Positions 41,984 to 51,153 of a stretch of 64,000 nucleotides of DNA are shown piece after piece. The notes beneath the pieces are model-generated. The model searched no databases and was not told the origin of the DNA. It was given only the letters and a program-made list of their open reading frames with translations. The stretch is from Streptomyces pseudovenezuelae. GTDB taxonomy: Bacteria; Actinomycetota; Actinomycetes; Streptomycetales; Streptomycetaceae. The stretch lies in NCBI RefSeq assembly GCF_029892565.1, contig NZ_JARXVH010000018.1:1-64000 (forward strand), written 5' to 3'. The translations under genes were made by a program, and so were the position numbers. Positions within the stretch are counted from its first letter, which is position 1; every line of letters starts with the position of its first letter.

Positions 41984-42931
41984 ATGGCGAGTTCCACTGT
42001 TCCCACCGGCTCCCGGGCGAGGCGCGGCTCCCGGGCGCCGGAGGACCGGCCGGTACGGCGCGTGCGGCGTCAACTGCCCAGCAGCCCCTGGCTGTTCGCC
42101 GCCCCCGGGCTGCTGATCACCGGCGTGTTCGTCCTGTACCCGTTCGTCTCCACGGTGATCAACTCCTTCACCGACCGCCGCACCCTGATCCCGGGCAAGT
42201 TCGTGGGCCTCGCCAACTTCCGCGAGCTGCTCGACGACGACATGTTCTGGATCGGCCTGCGCAACAGCACGCTCTACGTCCTCGGAGTCGTCCCGGCGCT
42301 GGTGATCCTGCCCCTGCTGCTCGCGCTCCTTGTGCAGAAGAACATCCCCGGCATCACCTTCTTCCGGTCCGCCTTCTACACCCCGGTCGTCGCCTCGATC
42401 GTCGTGGTCGGCCTGATCTGGGTGTGGCTGCTGGACGAACGCGGCCTGATCAACTCGCTGTTGGAGATCATCGGGGTCGGCCGGGTCGGCTTCCTCAGCG
42501 ACCAGTGGCTGCTCCTGGTGAGCGCGATGGCGGTCACGGTCTGGAAGGGCCTCGGCTACTACATGATCATTTATCTGGCCGCGCTGGCGAACGTGCCGCG
42601 CGAACTGCACGAGGCCGCCGCGGTCGACGGCGCGGGAGCGATCCGCCGCTTCGTCACCGTCACCGTGCCCGCCGTCCGCTCCACCATGGTCCTGGTCGGC
42701 GCGCTCTCCTCGGTCGCCGCCTTCAAGGTTTTCTCCGAGGTCTACCTGATGGCGGGCCCCAGCGGCGGACCGGCCGGCGAGGACACCACCCTCGTCATGC
42801 TCGTCCAGCGCACCGGCACCGGCCTGACCGGCCGGGTCGGCTACGCCTCCGCCATCTCGGTGGTCGTCTTCGTCGTCACCGTCGTCCTGATGCTGCTCGT
42901 CCTGAGGGCCGACCGGAAGGACGAGTCGTGA
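41984..42931 (+). CDS. sugar ABC transporter permease 1
   Basis: A membrane protein of 315 residues with six to seven helices, of the MalF/UgpA type. It shows PWLFAAPGLLITGVFVLYPFV at the first helix and the EAA loop as HEAAAVDGAGAIRRFVTVTVP, the site that contacts the ATPase. The gene starts with ATG at 41984, 5 bases after the lipoprotein stop. It ends with GTGA, overlapping the second permease by 4 bases, so the two are translationally coupled. Confidence 0.93.
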   Translation: MASSTVPTGSRARRGSRAPEDRPVRRVRRQLPSSPWLFAAPGLLITGVFVLYPFVSTVINSFTDRRTLIPGKFVGLANFRELLDDDMFWIGLRNSTLYVLGVVPALVILPLLLALLVQKNIPGITFFRSAFYTPVVASIVVVGLIWVWLLDERGLINSLLEIIGVGRVGFLSDQWLLLVSAMAVTVWKGLGYYMIIYLAALANVPRELHEAAAVDGAGAIRRFVTVTVPAVRSTMVLVGALSSVAAFKVFSEVYLMAGPSGGPAGEDTTLVMLVQRTGTGLTGRVGYASAISVVVFVVTVVLMLLVLRADRKDES

Positions 42932-43833
42932 GCGTGCTGGAGAAGACACGGCCCGACCGGAAGCCGGCCGCCGCCCGCGAACCCCGGGTCACCGACGAGC
43001 ACGGCCGCCGCATCCGGGTATGGGAACTCGCCCTGCGCTACGTGCTGTTGCTCGTCGTGCTCGCCCTGACCGTCGGACCGTTCCTGTGGCAGCTGTCCAC
43101 CTCGCTCAAGGGCCCCACCGAGGACATCTACAGCTCCCCGCCGAGCTTCCTGCCCGGCCACCCCACCCTGCACAACTACGAACGGGTCGCCAACACGATC
43201 CCGGTCTGGGACTACGCCTTCAACTCGCTGAAGGTCGCCACCGCCAACGTCGTGACCAACTGCGTCGGTTCGGCCCTGGCCGGCTACGCCCTGGCCCGAC
43301 TGCGGTACCGGGGCAGGCGTGTCGCCACCCTCGTCTTCATCCTCGCCATGCTCGTGCCGGTCGAGAGCATCATCATCGCCCAGTTCACGACCATGCGGGA
43401 GCTCGACCTCAACAACACCCTGATCGGCGTCGTCCTGCCCGCCTGCATCGCCTCGATGAACGTGCTGCTGATGCGCAACGCCTTCCTCAACCTCCCCTAC
43501 GAGATCGAGGAGGCGGCCTTCGTCGACGGTGCCAACGCCTGGCAGCGGTTCCTGCGGATCGCGGTGCCGTCGGTGAAGGGCACCCTCGCGGTCGTCGCGA
43601 TCTTCGCCTTCATGGGCGCCTGGGACGACTTCCTGTGGCCGCTGATCGTGCTGAGCGATCCCGACAAGTTCACGCTCACCATCGGACTCAACTATCTGCA
43701 CGGCACCTTCGCCAACGACGAACGGCTCGTCGCGGCGGGCACGGTCATCGCCGTGGCACCGCTGATCGCCCTCTTCGCCTGTCTCCAGCGGTACTTCTTC
43801 CGCGGGGTCGGCGAGGGCGCGGTCAAGGGCTGA
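42928..43833 (+). CDS. sugar ABC transporter permease 2
   Basis: A membrane protein of 301 residues, MalG/UgpE type. After a charged N terminus it shows LRYVLLLVVLALTVGPFLWQL and the EAA loop EEAAFVDGANAWQRFLRIAVP. It pairs with the first permease to form the channel of the importer. The GTG start overlaps the upstream stop by 4 bases, and no better start exists. The GH5 gene follows after 27 bases, so import and intracellular glycosidase are in one transcript. Confidence 0.93.
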   Translation: MSVLEKTRPDRKPAAAREPRVTDEHGRRIRVWELALRYVLLLVVLALTVGPFLWQLSTSLKGPTEDIYSSPPSFLPGHPTLHNYERVANTIPVWDYAFNSLKVATANVVTNCVGSALAGYALARLRYRGRRVATLVFILAMLVPVESIIIAQFTTMRELDLNNTLIGVVLPACIASMNVLLMRNAFLNLPYEIEEAAFVDGANAWQRFLRIAVPSVKGTLAVVAIFAFMGAWDDFLWPLIVLSDPDKFTLTIGLNYLHGTFANDERLVAAGTVIAVAPLIALFACLQRYFFRGVGEGAVKG

Positions 43834-43860
43834 ACCTCCCCTGAGCACAAGGACTTTTGC

Positions 43861-45147
43861 ATGCCTTCTGCCGTGCGCTTCGGCGTCAACTACACCCCCA
43901 GCGAAGGGTGGTTCCACCACTGGCTCGACTTCGACCTCGATTCCGTACGGGCCGACCTCGACTCCATCGCCGCACTGGGCCTCGACCACATCCGCGTCTT
44001 CCCGCTGTGGCCGTACTTCCAGCCGAACCGCACCCTGATCCGCCCCCGCGCCATCGAGCAGCTCGTCCAGCTCGTCGACGCCGCCGCCGAACGTGGCCTC
44101 GACGTCAACGTGGACGGTCTGCAAGGCCACTTGAGCAGCTTCGACTACCTGCCGGCCTGGACCCGGACCTGGCACCGGCGCAACCTCTTCACCGACCCGG
44201 ACGTCCTCGACGGCCAGGCCGCCTACCTGCGCACCCTCGCCGCCGCCCTCGCCGACCGGCCGAACTTCATCGGCATGACCCTCGGCAACGAGGTCAACCA
44301 GTTCTCGGCGGGACCGCATCCCGACCCCGACCGGGCGACGTCCGACGAGATCGACGCGTGGCTCGCGCGCATGCTCGGCGCCTGCGAGCAGGGCGCCCCC
44401 GGCAAGCTGCACCTGCACGCCGAGTACGACGCGACCTGGTACCAGGACGACATGCCGTTCACCCAGGGCCAGGCCGCCCGGCACGGCGCCGTGACGGCCG
44501 TGCACTCCTGGGTCTTCAACGGCACCGCCCAGCGCCATGGCCGTACCTCCGTGCCGACCGAACACCACGCCGCGTACCTCGTCGAACTGAGCAAGGCCTG
44601 GGCCGACGCACCCCACCGCCCCGTCTGGCTCCAGGAGGTCGGCGCCCCCGCACCCCTGATCCCGGCCGAGCACGCCGCCGCCTTCACCGAGGCGACCATC
44701 GCGAACGCGCTTGACTGCCCCGACCTGTGGGGGATCACCTGGTGGTGCTCCCACGATGTGTCCCGCGACCTCGCCGACTTCCCCGAACTCGAATACGGGC
44801 TGGGGCTGTTGACCAATGACCGGAAGCCGAAGGACACGGCGCGGGTGCTGGCGGAGGCGGCGGCCCGCGCCCGCAGCCATGCCTCGGCAGCCACCTCCGG
44901 ACCGCACACCCCCGCACCCCGCACCACCGCGCTCACGGTCCCCGCCGACCCGGCCGTCCGCTCGCTCTGCGCGCCCGGCGGACCGGTCTACGACGCCTTC
45001 TTCCGGCTGACCGCCGACGGCGTCCGGCCCACGACCGTCCTGGACACGCGCGCGGACGACAAGGATCATCTCGCCGCGCGTGGCATCACCGAAGTCGTCA
45101 GTCCCGAACAGGTACTCCCCACCCCACCAGGAGACACCAGCTCGTGA
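43861..45147 (+). CDS. cytoplasmic GH5 beta-mannosidase-like enzyme (probably GH5_18)
   Basis: The gene encodes a 428-residue enzyme without any signal peptide, so it acts inside the cell. The TIM barrel shows RFGVNYTPSEGWFHHWLDF, HIRVFPLWPYFQPNRTLIRP, acid/base Glu144 in LGNEVNQFS and nucleophile Glu259 in VWLQEVGAP. This pattern is like the GH5_18 enzymes of bifidobacterial N-glycan clusters, which cleave Man-beta-1,4-GlcNAc, the last linkage of a processed N-glycan core. I recall that resemblance from family knowledge and have not aligned it. The C-terminal ~90 residues look like a small accessory domain (DAFFRLTADGVRPTTVLD). It overlaps the GH85 start by 4 bases. Confidence 0.85.
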   Translation: MPSAVRFGVNYTPSEGWFHHWLDFDLDSVRADLDSIAALGLDHIRVFPLWPYFQPNRTLIRPRAIEQLVQLVDAAAERGLDVNVDGLQGHLSSFDYLPAWTRTWHRRNLFTDPDVLDGQAAYLRTLAAALADRPNFIGMTLGNEVNQFSAGPHPDPDRATSDEIDAWLARMLGACEQGAPGKLHLHAEYDATWYQDDMPFTQGQAARHGAVTAVHSWVFNGTAQRHGRTSVPTEHHAAYLVELSKAWADAPHRPVWLQEVGAPAPLIPAEHAAAFTEATIANALDCPDLWGITWWCSHDVSRDLADFPELEYGLGLLTNDRKPKDTARVLAEAAARARSHASAATSGPHTPAPRTTALTVPADPAVRSLCAPGGPVYDAFFRLTADGVRPTTVLDTRADDKDHLAARGITEVVSPEQVLPTPPGDTSS

Positions 45148-47156
45148 ACCCCACCAGACGCACCGTCCTGATGGCCGGCGCGGCGGCCGCCCTGCTGCCG
45201 TCGGCGCCCGCCTTCGCGGCGATCCCGAAGGCCGACGCCGCCGCGACCCCGCCGTACGCCTCGTACTGGTACCCCGACTCGTTCCCGTCGGGCACCCCCG
45301 GCAGCGGCATCACCTGGCGCAGCCTGAAGAGCTGGACGGCCGCCGGTGACGCGGACCTCGCCTTCAACGCCGCTTCCGTGCCGCTCGCGACCCGCTTCAC
45401 CCCCACCCAGGCGAACGCCACCGCCCGCTCCGGGCAGGCCCGCGTCCAGTCGCTGGTCTCCTTCGGACCGACGGCCAGTAACCCCTCCCAGGGTGCGGCG
45501 ACCGCCGACTACTACGCGCTCACGCACTGGGCGTACATGGACGAGCTGGTGTTCTGGGGCGGTTCTTCGGGGGAGGGGCTGATCCTGGCGCCGAACGCGC
45601 CGATCGTGGACGCGGCCCACCGGCACGGGGTGCCCGTGCTCGGCAACATCTTCCTGCCGCCCACCGCGTACGGCGGCCAACTCCAGTGGACCCGCGACCT
45701 GGTGCAGAAGGACTCCGCCGGGCATTATCCGCTCGCCGCCCAACTCGTGGCCGTCGCCGCCGCGTACGGCTTCGACGGGTGGTTCGTGAACGCCGAGACC
45801 AGTGGCGGCAACACCGCCCTCGGCGCCGACATGCTGGGCTTCGTCAAGGAGTTGAAGGCACTCGCCGTGGCCCGGGGGCAGCGGGTGACCTGGTACGACT
45901 CGATGACCGTCAACGGCACGGTGAGCTGGCAGGGCGCCCTCAACACGCAGAACCAGGCGTTCTTCCAGGCCGCGGACGACATGTTCGTCGACTTCCGGTG
46001 GAGCACGAGCACCCTCGCCTCGTCGGGGCAGAAGGCCGTGGATCTGGGACGCAGCCGGTACGAGCTGTGGGCGGGTGTGGACGTCGAGTCCAACGGCTCC
46101 AACTCGTCGGTGAGTTGGGACGCGATCGTGCCGAGCACCAAGGCGCACGTCACGTCGATCGGCCTCTACCGGCCCGAGTGGACCCGCAACCACCTCCCCG
46201 CGAGCCGGACTCCGGGCGACTTCCATGCCGCCGACGACCGGTTCTGGACCGGGCGGTCCCTCGATCCCTCGCGGCCGGACACCACCGACCCCTGGCGGGC
46301 GCCGGCCGTGTCGGTGGCGGACCGGTCGACGGTCGGCTCGCTGCCGTTCGCGAGCGTGTTCAACACCGGGCACGGGCTGCGGTGGTACGACGGCGGGGCG
46401 GTCACGTCGGACGCGGCGTGGAACCACCTCGGGGTGCAGGACCTGCTTCCGTCGAGGCGCTGGGCGGTGCACACGTCCGGTCAACGGCCCGCAGCGACCT
46501 TCGACTTCGCGGATGCGTGGCGCGGCGGGAGCAGTGTCCTCGTCGCCGGTGTGCTGGACGCGCCGACGGTCTTGGAGGTGTACGCGACACAGCTGCCGAT
46601 CAGTGTGAACACGGTTGTCGAGCTGACGTACAAGGTCGACGCGGGGGATGTGAACGTCGAGCTGGCGGTGGCGACCGAGGAGGCGAGTTCACCGGGGGCG
46701 ACACCGCCGTACACGTATCTGCCTGTGAACTCGGGCAACGGGTGGCAGACCGTAACCGTTCCGCTCACAGGGCTCTCCGGGACGGTCCATGCGATAGGCG
46801 TTCGGCTCACCGGCTCCGGCGAGACCGCGCGGTGGCGGCTCGGTGGTCTCGCCGTCCATGACGCACCCGACACCCCCGACACCCCCGCCACCCCGTCCGA
46901 CTTCGGCATCACCGCGGCCACCGGTGGCGACCTGCGCTTCGGCTGGAGCGCCGCCCCGGGCGCCGTACGCCACTACGAACTCCACCGTCTCCTGCCCGAC
47001 GGCACCCCTCGCTTCCTCGGCGGCACCGGCCAGCGGGCGTACTTCGTCACCGGGCTCAAGGCCGAGCAGGGTGAGCAGGCAGCACGGTTCGAGTTGCGTG
47101 CCGTGGGGGAGCTGTACACCTCGTCGGCTCCCGTCACGGTGACTCACACCTGGTAG
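45144..47156 (+). CDS. secreted GH85 endo-beta-N-acetylglucosaminidase
   Basis: The gene encodes a 670-residue exported enzyme that cuts between the two core GlcNAc residues of N-glycans, releasing free oligosaccharide and leaving one GlcNAc on the protein. A twin-arginine-like leader (TRRTVLMAGAAAALLPS) ends near AFAA. The GH85 catalytic domain shows FGPTASNPSQGAA, VLGNIFLPPTAYGG and the substrate-assisted catalytic pair Asn216/Glu218 in DGWFVNAETSGG. C-terminal beta domains follow, including a fibronectin-like segment of about residues 590-670 (SDFGITAATGGDLRFGWSA). The GTG start overlaps the GH5 stop by 4 bases. Streptomyces is known for GH18 endoglycosidases such as Endo H; a GH85 member here is the complementary type. 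Confidence 0.92.
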   Translation: MNPTRRTVLMAGAAAALLPSAPAFAAIPKADAAATPPYASYWYPDSFPSGTPGSGITWRSLKSWTAAGDADLAFNAASVPLATRFTPTQANATARSGQARVQSLVSFGPTASNPSQGAATADYYALTHWAYMDELVFWGGSSGEGLILAPNAPIVDAAHRHGVPVLGNIFLPPTAYGGQLQWTRDLVQKDSAGHYPLAAQLVAVAAAYGFDGWFVNAETSGGNTALGADMLGFVKELKALAVARGQRVTWYDSMTVNGTVSWQGALNTQNQAFFQAADDMFVDFRWSTSTLASSGQKAVDLGRSRYELWAGVDVESNGSNSSVSWDAIVPSTKAHVTSIGLYRPEWTRNHLPASRTPGDFHAADDRFWTGRSLDPSRPDTTDPWRAPAVSVADRSTVGSLPFASVFNTGHGLRWYDGGAVTSDAAWNHLGVQDLLPSRRWAVHTSGQRPAATFDFADAWRGGSSVLVAGVLDAPTVLEVYATQLPISVNTVVELTYKVDAGDVNVELAVATEEASSPGATPPYTYLPVNSGNGWQTVTVPLTGLSGTVHAIGVRLTGSGETARWRLGGLAVHDAPDTPDTPATPSDFGITAATGGDLRFGWSAAPGAVRHYELHRLLPDGTPRFLGGTGQRAYFVTGLKAEQGEQAARFELRAVGELYTSSAPVTVTHTW

Positions 47157-47204
47157 CCGTCACCCACAACCGGTAACCGTCCACCCAGTCTTGGAGCACC
47201 CCGC

Positions 47205-50200
47205 ATGCATGACGACCGCAGCCTGGTCGAAGCCCGCCTCAAGCGCGTCCTCGACGAGCGCGTCCGCCCCGCCGTCCATCCGGAGTCCGTACCGCTGGAA
47301 GTGGCGGTGTGGAACGCGCCCGGCGAGCCCGTGCCGGTCGACGAAGGGCTCGCGGCCGAGCCCGAGCCGATCGAGGTGGGTGCCCGGTGGGGTGCTCCTT
47401 GGGGGACCAGTTGGTTCCGCGTCTCCGGGACGGTCCCGCAGGCGTGGGCCGGCAAGACCGTCGAGGCGATCCTGGACCTCGGCTTCGACGAGAACATGCC
47501 CGGCTTCCAGTGTGAGGGCCTGGTCTACCGGCCCGACGGCACCCCGGTGAAGGGCCTCAACCCCCGCAACCAGTGGGTGCGCGTCGGCGCGCCCGTCGAA
47601 GGCGGCGAGGAGGTCCGCCTGCACGTCGAGGCCGCCTCCAACCCCGTCATCCTCGACTACCACCCCTTCCTGCCCACGCAGTTGGGCGACAAGGACACGG
47701 CCGGCAGCGAACCGCAGTACACGCTCACCCGCATGGACCTCGCGGTCTTCGACGAGACCGTGTGGCAGCTCGTGCTCGACCTGGAGGTGCTCGGCGAGCT
47801 GATGGCCGAGCTGCCGGTGGACTCGGCCCGCCGCTGGGACATCCTGCGCGCACTGGAGCGGGCCCTCGACGCCATCGACCTCCAGGACGTCAACGGGTCG
47901 GCGGAGCGGGCCCGTTCATGCCTCACCGGCGTCCTCGCCGCCCCCGCCGTCCCCTCCGCCCACCGCATCAGCGCCGTCGGCCACGCGCACATCGACTCCG
48001 CGTGGCTGTGGCCGCTGCGCGAGACGGTCCGCAAGGTGGCCCGTACGACCTCGAACATGACCGCCCTGCTTGAGGACGAGCCCGAGTTCGTCTTCGCCAT
48101 GTCGCAGGCGCAGCAGTGGGCGTGGGTGAAGGAGCACCGGCCCGAGGTGTGGGCGAAGGTGAAGAAGGCCGTGGCGGACGGGCGGTTCGTGCCGGCCGGC
48201 GGTATGTGGGTCGAGTCGGACACCAACATGCCGGGCTCGGAGGCGATGGCCCGTCAGTTCGTGCACGGCAAGCGGTTCTTCATCGACGAGTTCGGCGTCG
48301 AGAACGACGAGGCCTGGCTCCCCGACACCTTCGGCTTCGCCGCGGGCCTGCCGCAGATCATCAAGGCGGCGGGCTCCAAGTGGCTGCTGACGCAGAAGAT
48401 CTCGTGGTCGCAGACGAACAAGTTCCCGCACCACACCTTCCGTTGGGAGGGCATCGACGGCACCCGGATCTTCACGCACTTCCCGCCCGTCGACACCTAC
48501 AACTGCTCGATGAAGGGCAGCGAGATCGCCCACGCGGCGACCAACTTCAAGGACAAGGGCGTCGCCCGGCACTCCCTAGCCCCCACCGGCTGGGGTGACG
48601 GCGGCGGTGGTAGCACCCGCGAGATGGTCGCGAAGGCGGCCCGGCTGCGGGACCTGGAGGGTTCGGCGACCGTCGTCTGGGAGACCCCGCGGGAGTTCTT
48701 CGAGAAGGCCGAGGCCGAGTACCCCGAGCCGCCGGTCTGGGTCGGCGAGCTCTACCTCGAACTCCACCGCGCCACCCTCACCAGCCAGGCACAGACCAAG
48801 CAGGGCAACCGCCGCAGCGAACACCTCCTGCGCGAGGCCGAACTGTGGGCGGCGACGGCGGCCGTACGGACCGGATTCCCTTATCCGTACGAGGAGTTGG
48901 ACCGCATCTGGAAGACGGTCCTGCTGCACCAGTTCCACGACATCCTGCCGGGTTCCTCGATCGCGTGGGTCCACCGCGAGGCCAGGCGGACGTACGCGCG
49001 GCTCGCCGAGGAGCTGACCGGCATCATCGACGCCGCCCAGCGCGCCCTGGCCGGCGAGGGCACGACGTCCCTCGTCTTCAACGCGGCCCCGCACACCCGC
49101 GCCGGCATCCCGGCCGGCGGCGCGGGCGAGACGGCCGCCGACGGCGAGACGACGGTCACCGCGCGCGAGGGCGGCGGACACGTCCTGGACAACGGCCTGC
49201 TGCGGATCGCAATCGACGCCCAGGGCCTGGTCGTATCGGCCTACGACATCGAGGCGGACCGCGAGTCCGTCGCGCCGGGCCGGGCGGCCAACCTCCTCCA
49301 ACTCCACGCGGACTTCCCGAACATGTGGGACGCCTGGGACGTGGACGAGTTCTACCGCAACACCGTCACGGACCTCACCGACGCGGACGAGGTCGTGCCG
49401 GAGGGGAACGGGGTGCGGATCACCCGTACCTTCGGAGCCTCCCGCGTCACCCAGGTGCTGTCCCTGGCGCCGGGGGAGCGGCGGCTGCTGGTGGACACGG
49501 AGGTGGACTGGCACGAGACGGAGAAGTTCCTCAAGCTGGCTTTCCCGCTGGACGTGCACGCCGGACGGTACGCGTCGGAAACCCAGTTCGGGCACTTCCA
49601 CCGGCCCACCCACACCAACACCAGCTGGGAAGCGGCCAAGTTCGAGGCCTGCAACCACCGTTTCGTCCACCTGGAGGAGCCGGGCTGGGGCGTGGCCGTC
49701 GTCAACGACTCGACGTACGGACACGATGTGACCCGGACCGTGCGGACGGACGGCGACCGCGGTACGACCACCACTGTCCGGGTCTCCCTGCTCCGTGCCC
49801 CGCGCTTCCCGGACCCCGAGACCGACCAGGGCGTCCACCGCTTCCGGCACGCGCTGGTGCCGGGCGCGGGCATCGGGGACGCGGTGCGCGAGGGCTGGCG
49901 GATCAATGTGCCGGAGCGGCGGCTTGAGGGCGCCGGCGAGGTCGCGCCGCTGGTCACCGTCGACCGGGACGCGGTCGTGGTGACGGCGGTCAAGCTGGCC
50001 GACGACGGGAGCGGTGACGTGGTCGTGCGCTTCCACGAGGCGCACGGCGGGCGGGCGCGAGCGACGCTCACGGCCGGGTTCGAGGTCGCCGGAGTGACGG
50101 CGACGGACCTGCTGGAGCGACCGCTCGCCGAGGCGGAGGCGCCCGCGCCCGAGGTGACGGGCAATCAGGTCGCTCTGCGGCTGCGGCCGTTCGAGCTGGT

Positions 50201-50225
50201 GACGCTGAGGTTCAGCCGGGCCTGA
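47205..50225 (+). CDS. cytoplasmic GH38 alpha-mannosidase
   Basis: The gene encodes a 1006-residue zinc-dependent retaining alpha-mannosidase. An N-terminal domain of about 240 residues (ARWGAPWGTSWFRVSG) precedes the catalytic domain. There the zinc ligands lie in GHAHIDSAWLWP (His262 and Asp264) and the nucleophile in WLPDTFGFAAG (Asp374). The C-terminal beta domains show NGLLRIAIDAQGLVVSAYD and HRPTHTNTSWEAAKFE. No signal peptide is seen, so it should trim imported alpha-mannosides inside the cell before GH5 cuts the final beta-mannose. Length is typical of the bacterial/fungal class. TTGGAGC precedes the ATG. It is the last gene of the operon and is followed by a very strong terminator. 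Confidence 0.94.
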   Translation: MHDDRSLVEARLKRVLDERVRPAVHPESVPLEVAVWNAPGEPVPVDEGLAAEPEPIEVGARWGAPWGTSWFRVSGTVPQAWAGKTVEAILDLGFDENMPGFQCEGLVYRPDGTPVKGLNPRNQWVRVGAPVEGGEEVRLHVEAASNPVILDYHPFLPTQLGDKDTAGSEPQYTLTRMDLAVFDETVWQLVLDLEVLGELMAELPVDSARRWDILRALERALDAIDLQDVNGSAERARSCLTGVLAAPAVPSAHRISAVGHAHIDSAWLWPLRETVRKVARTTSNMTALLEDEPEFVFAMSQAQQWAWVKEHRPEVWAKVKKAVADGRFVPAGGMWVESDTNMPGSEAMARQFVHGKRFFIDEFGVENDEAWLPDTFGFAAGLPQIIKAAGSKWLLTQKISWSQTNKFPHHTFRWEGIDGTRIFTHFPPVDTYNCSMKGSEIAHAATNFKDKGVARHSLAPTGWGDGGGGSTREMVAKAARLRDLEGSATVVWETPREFFEKAEAEYPEPPVWVGELYLELHRATLTSQAQTKQGNRRSEHLLREAELWAATAAVRTGFPYPYEELDRIWKTVLLHQFHDILPGSSIAWVHREARRTYARLAEELTGIIDAAQRALAGEGTTSLVFNAAPHTRAGIPAGGAGETAADGETTVTAREGGGHVLDNGLLRIAIDAQGLVVSAYDIEADRESVAPGRAANLLQLHADFPNMWDAWDVDEFYRNTVTDLTDADEVVPEGNGVRITRTFGASRVTQVLSLAPGERRLLVDTEVDWHETEKFLKLAFPLDVHAGRYASETQFGHFHRPTHTNTSWEAAKFEACNHRFVHLEEPGWGVAVVNDSTYGHDVTRTVRTDGDRGTTTTVRVSLLRAPRFPDPETDQGVHRFRHALVPGAGIGDAVREGWRINVPERRLEGAGEVAPLVTVDRDAVVVTAVKLADDGSGDVVVRFHEAHGGRARATLTAGFEVAGVTATDLLERPLAEAEAPAPEVTGNQVALRLRPFELVTLRFSRA

Positions 50226-50237
50226 CGCATCAGGTCT

Positions 50238-50281
50238 GACGGGGAGCGGGCGGGCACCGAAGGGCCCGCCCGCTCCCCGTC
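50238..50281. terminator. 18-bp perfect hairpin terminator between convergent genes
   Basis: GACGGGGAGCGGGCGGGC (50238-50255) pairs perfectly with the inverted copy at 50264-50281 around an 8-base loop. It lies 12 bases after the GH38 stop and directly abuts the GntR gene stop, so it can end both transcripts. Confidence 0.92.
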
Positions 50282-50989
50282 CTACGCCTGGTCACTTAGC
50301 TGCGTCCGCAGCCACTGCTCCACCTCGCCGACATGCGCGGCAGCCGCCGCCCGTGCCGCCTCCGGGTCGTGCGCCACCAGTGCCCGGTGGATCGCCGCGT
50401 GCTCCCGTCGGGTGCGCTCGAAGGCGCCCTCCTCCTGGTAGCCGCGCCAGACCCGGGCCCGGAAGGTCCGTGAGGACAGGCCCTCCAGGATGGCGGCCAT
50501 GGTGTCGTTGCCGGCCGCCGTCGCGATCTCGCGGTGGAAGGCGAGGTCGTGGGCGAGGATCACCTCGGGATCGTCGGTGGCGTTCATCGCGGTGAGGTGC
50601 TTCTCGACCTCGGCGAGCTGGTCCGGCGTGATCCGGGCCGCCGCCAGCGCGGTCGCCGTCGACTCCAGGACACGCCGCACCTCAAGGAGCTCCACCAGCT
50701 GCGGGCCCCGGGACAGATCGGCGACCACGCCGAAGGTCTCCAGGAGATCGCCGGCCTCCAACTGGGTGACGTAGATCCCCGAGCCGTGCCGGGCCTCCAG
50801 CACGCCCAGCACCGTCAGCGCGCGGATCGCCTCGCGCATCGAGCTGCGGGAGATGCCGAGTTGGACCGCGAGGTCGCGCTCGGTGGGCAGTCGCTGGCCG
50901 GGCTCCAGGCGGCCCTCGCCGATCATGCCCTTGATCTGCTCGATGGCGCGCTGGGTCACGGTGCCCTTCTGCGGAGCCGTCTCGTCCAC
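50282..50989 (-). CDS. GntR (FadR subfamily) regulator of the fucose operon
   Basis: A regulator of 235 residues. The winged helix-turn-helix is at about residues 12-75 (RLPTERDLAVQLGISRSSMREAI) and an FCD effector-binding domain follows (DLAFHREIATAAGNDTMAAIL, EHAAIHRALVAHDPEAA, HVGEVEQWL). FCD-type GntR proteins sense small organic acids or sugar acids. The gene is divergent from the importer and fuconate genes, so it probably senses fucose or fuconate derivatives and represses the operon. GGAGGA precedes the GTG at 50989; the frame is open to 51139 but without family similarity. TGGTnnnACCA-type sites lie in the divergent region. Confidence 0.9.
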   Translation of the reverse strand: MDETAPQKGTVTQRAIEQIKGMIGEGRLEPGQRLPTERDLAVQLGISRSSMREAIRALTVLGVLEARHGSGIYVTQLEAGDLLETFGVVADLSRGPQLVELLEVRRVLESTATALAAARITPDQLAEVEKHLTAMNATDDPEVILAHDLAFHREIATAAGNDTMAAILEGLSSRTFRARVWRGYQEEGAFERTRREHAAIHRALVAHDPEAARAAAAAHVGEVEQWLRTQLSDQA

Positions 50990-51033
50990 GCCGTTCCTCC
51001 AGTCACCGGGTGCGCCGAAGTCTAACCGGCAAG

Positions 51034-51046
51034 GTGGTAGGACCAC
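51034..51046. promoter_or_regulatory. GntR/FadR-type operator GTGGTAGGACCAC
   Basis: A perfect inverted repeat GTGGT-AGG-ACCAC, matching the TGGTnnnACCA pattern common for FadR-subfamily GntR proteins. It is 44 bases upstream of the gntR start and in the region shared with the importer operon. Confidence 0.65.
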
Positions 51047-51097
51047 TATGGCCTGAATCAAGGAAAATCTGCCGCTGGAGGGTGTTCTTTCGAGGGA

Positions 51098-51110
51098 GTG
51101 GTCTGATAAG
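51098..51110. promoter_or_regulatory. second, imperfect GntR half-site
   Basis: GTGGTCTGATAAG keeps the left arm of the 51034 site but not the right. It lies 64 bases downstream, close to the importer gene start, and could be a weaker site of the same regulator. Confidence 0.35.
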
Positions 51111-51153
51111 TATGCCGTCATCTGCTTGAACAAGCTCAACGAGGAGCCGCCAG

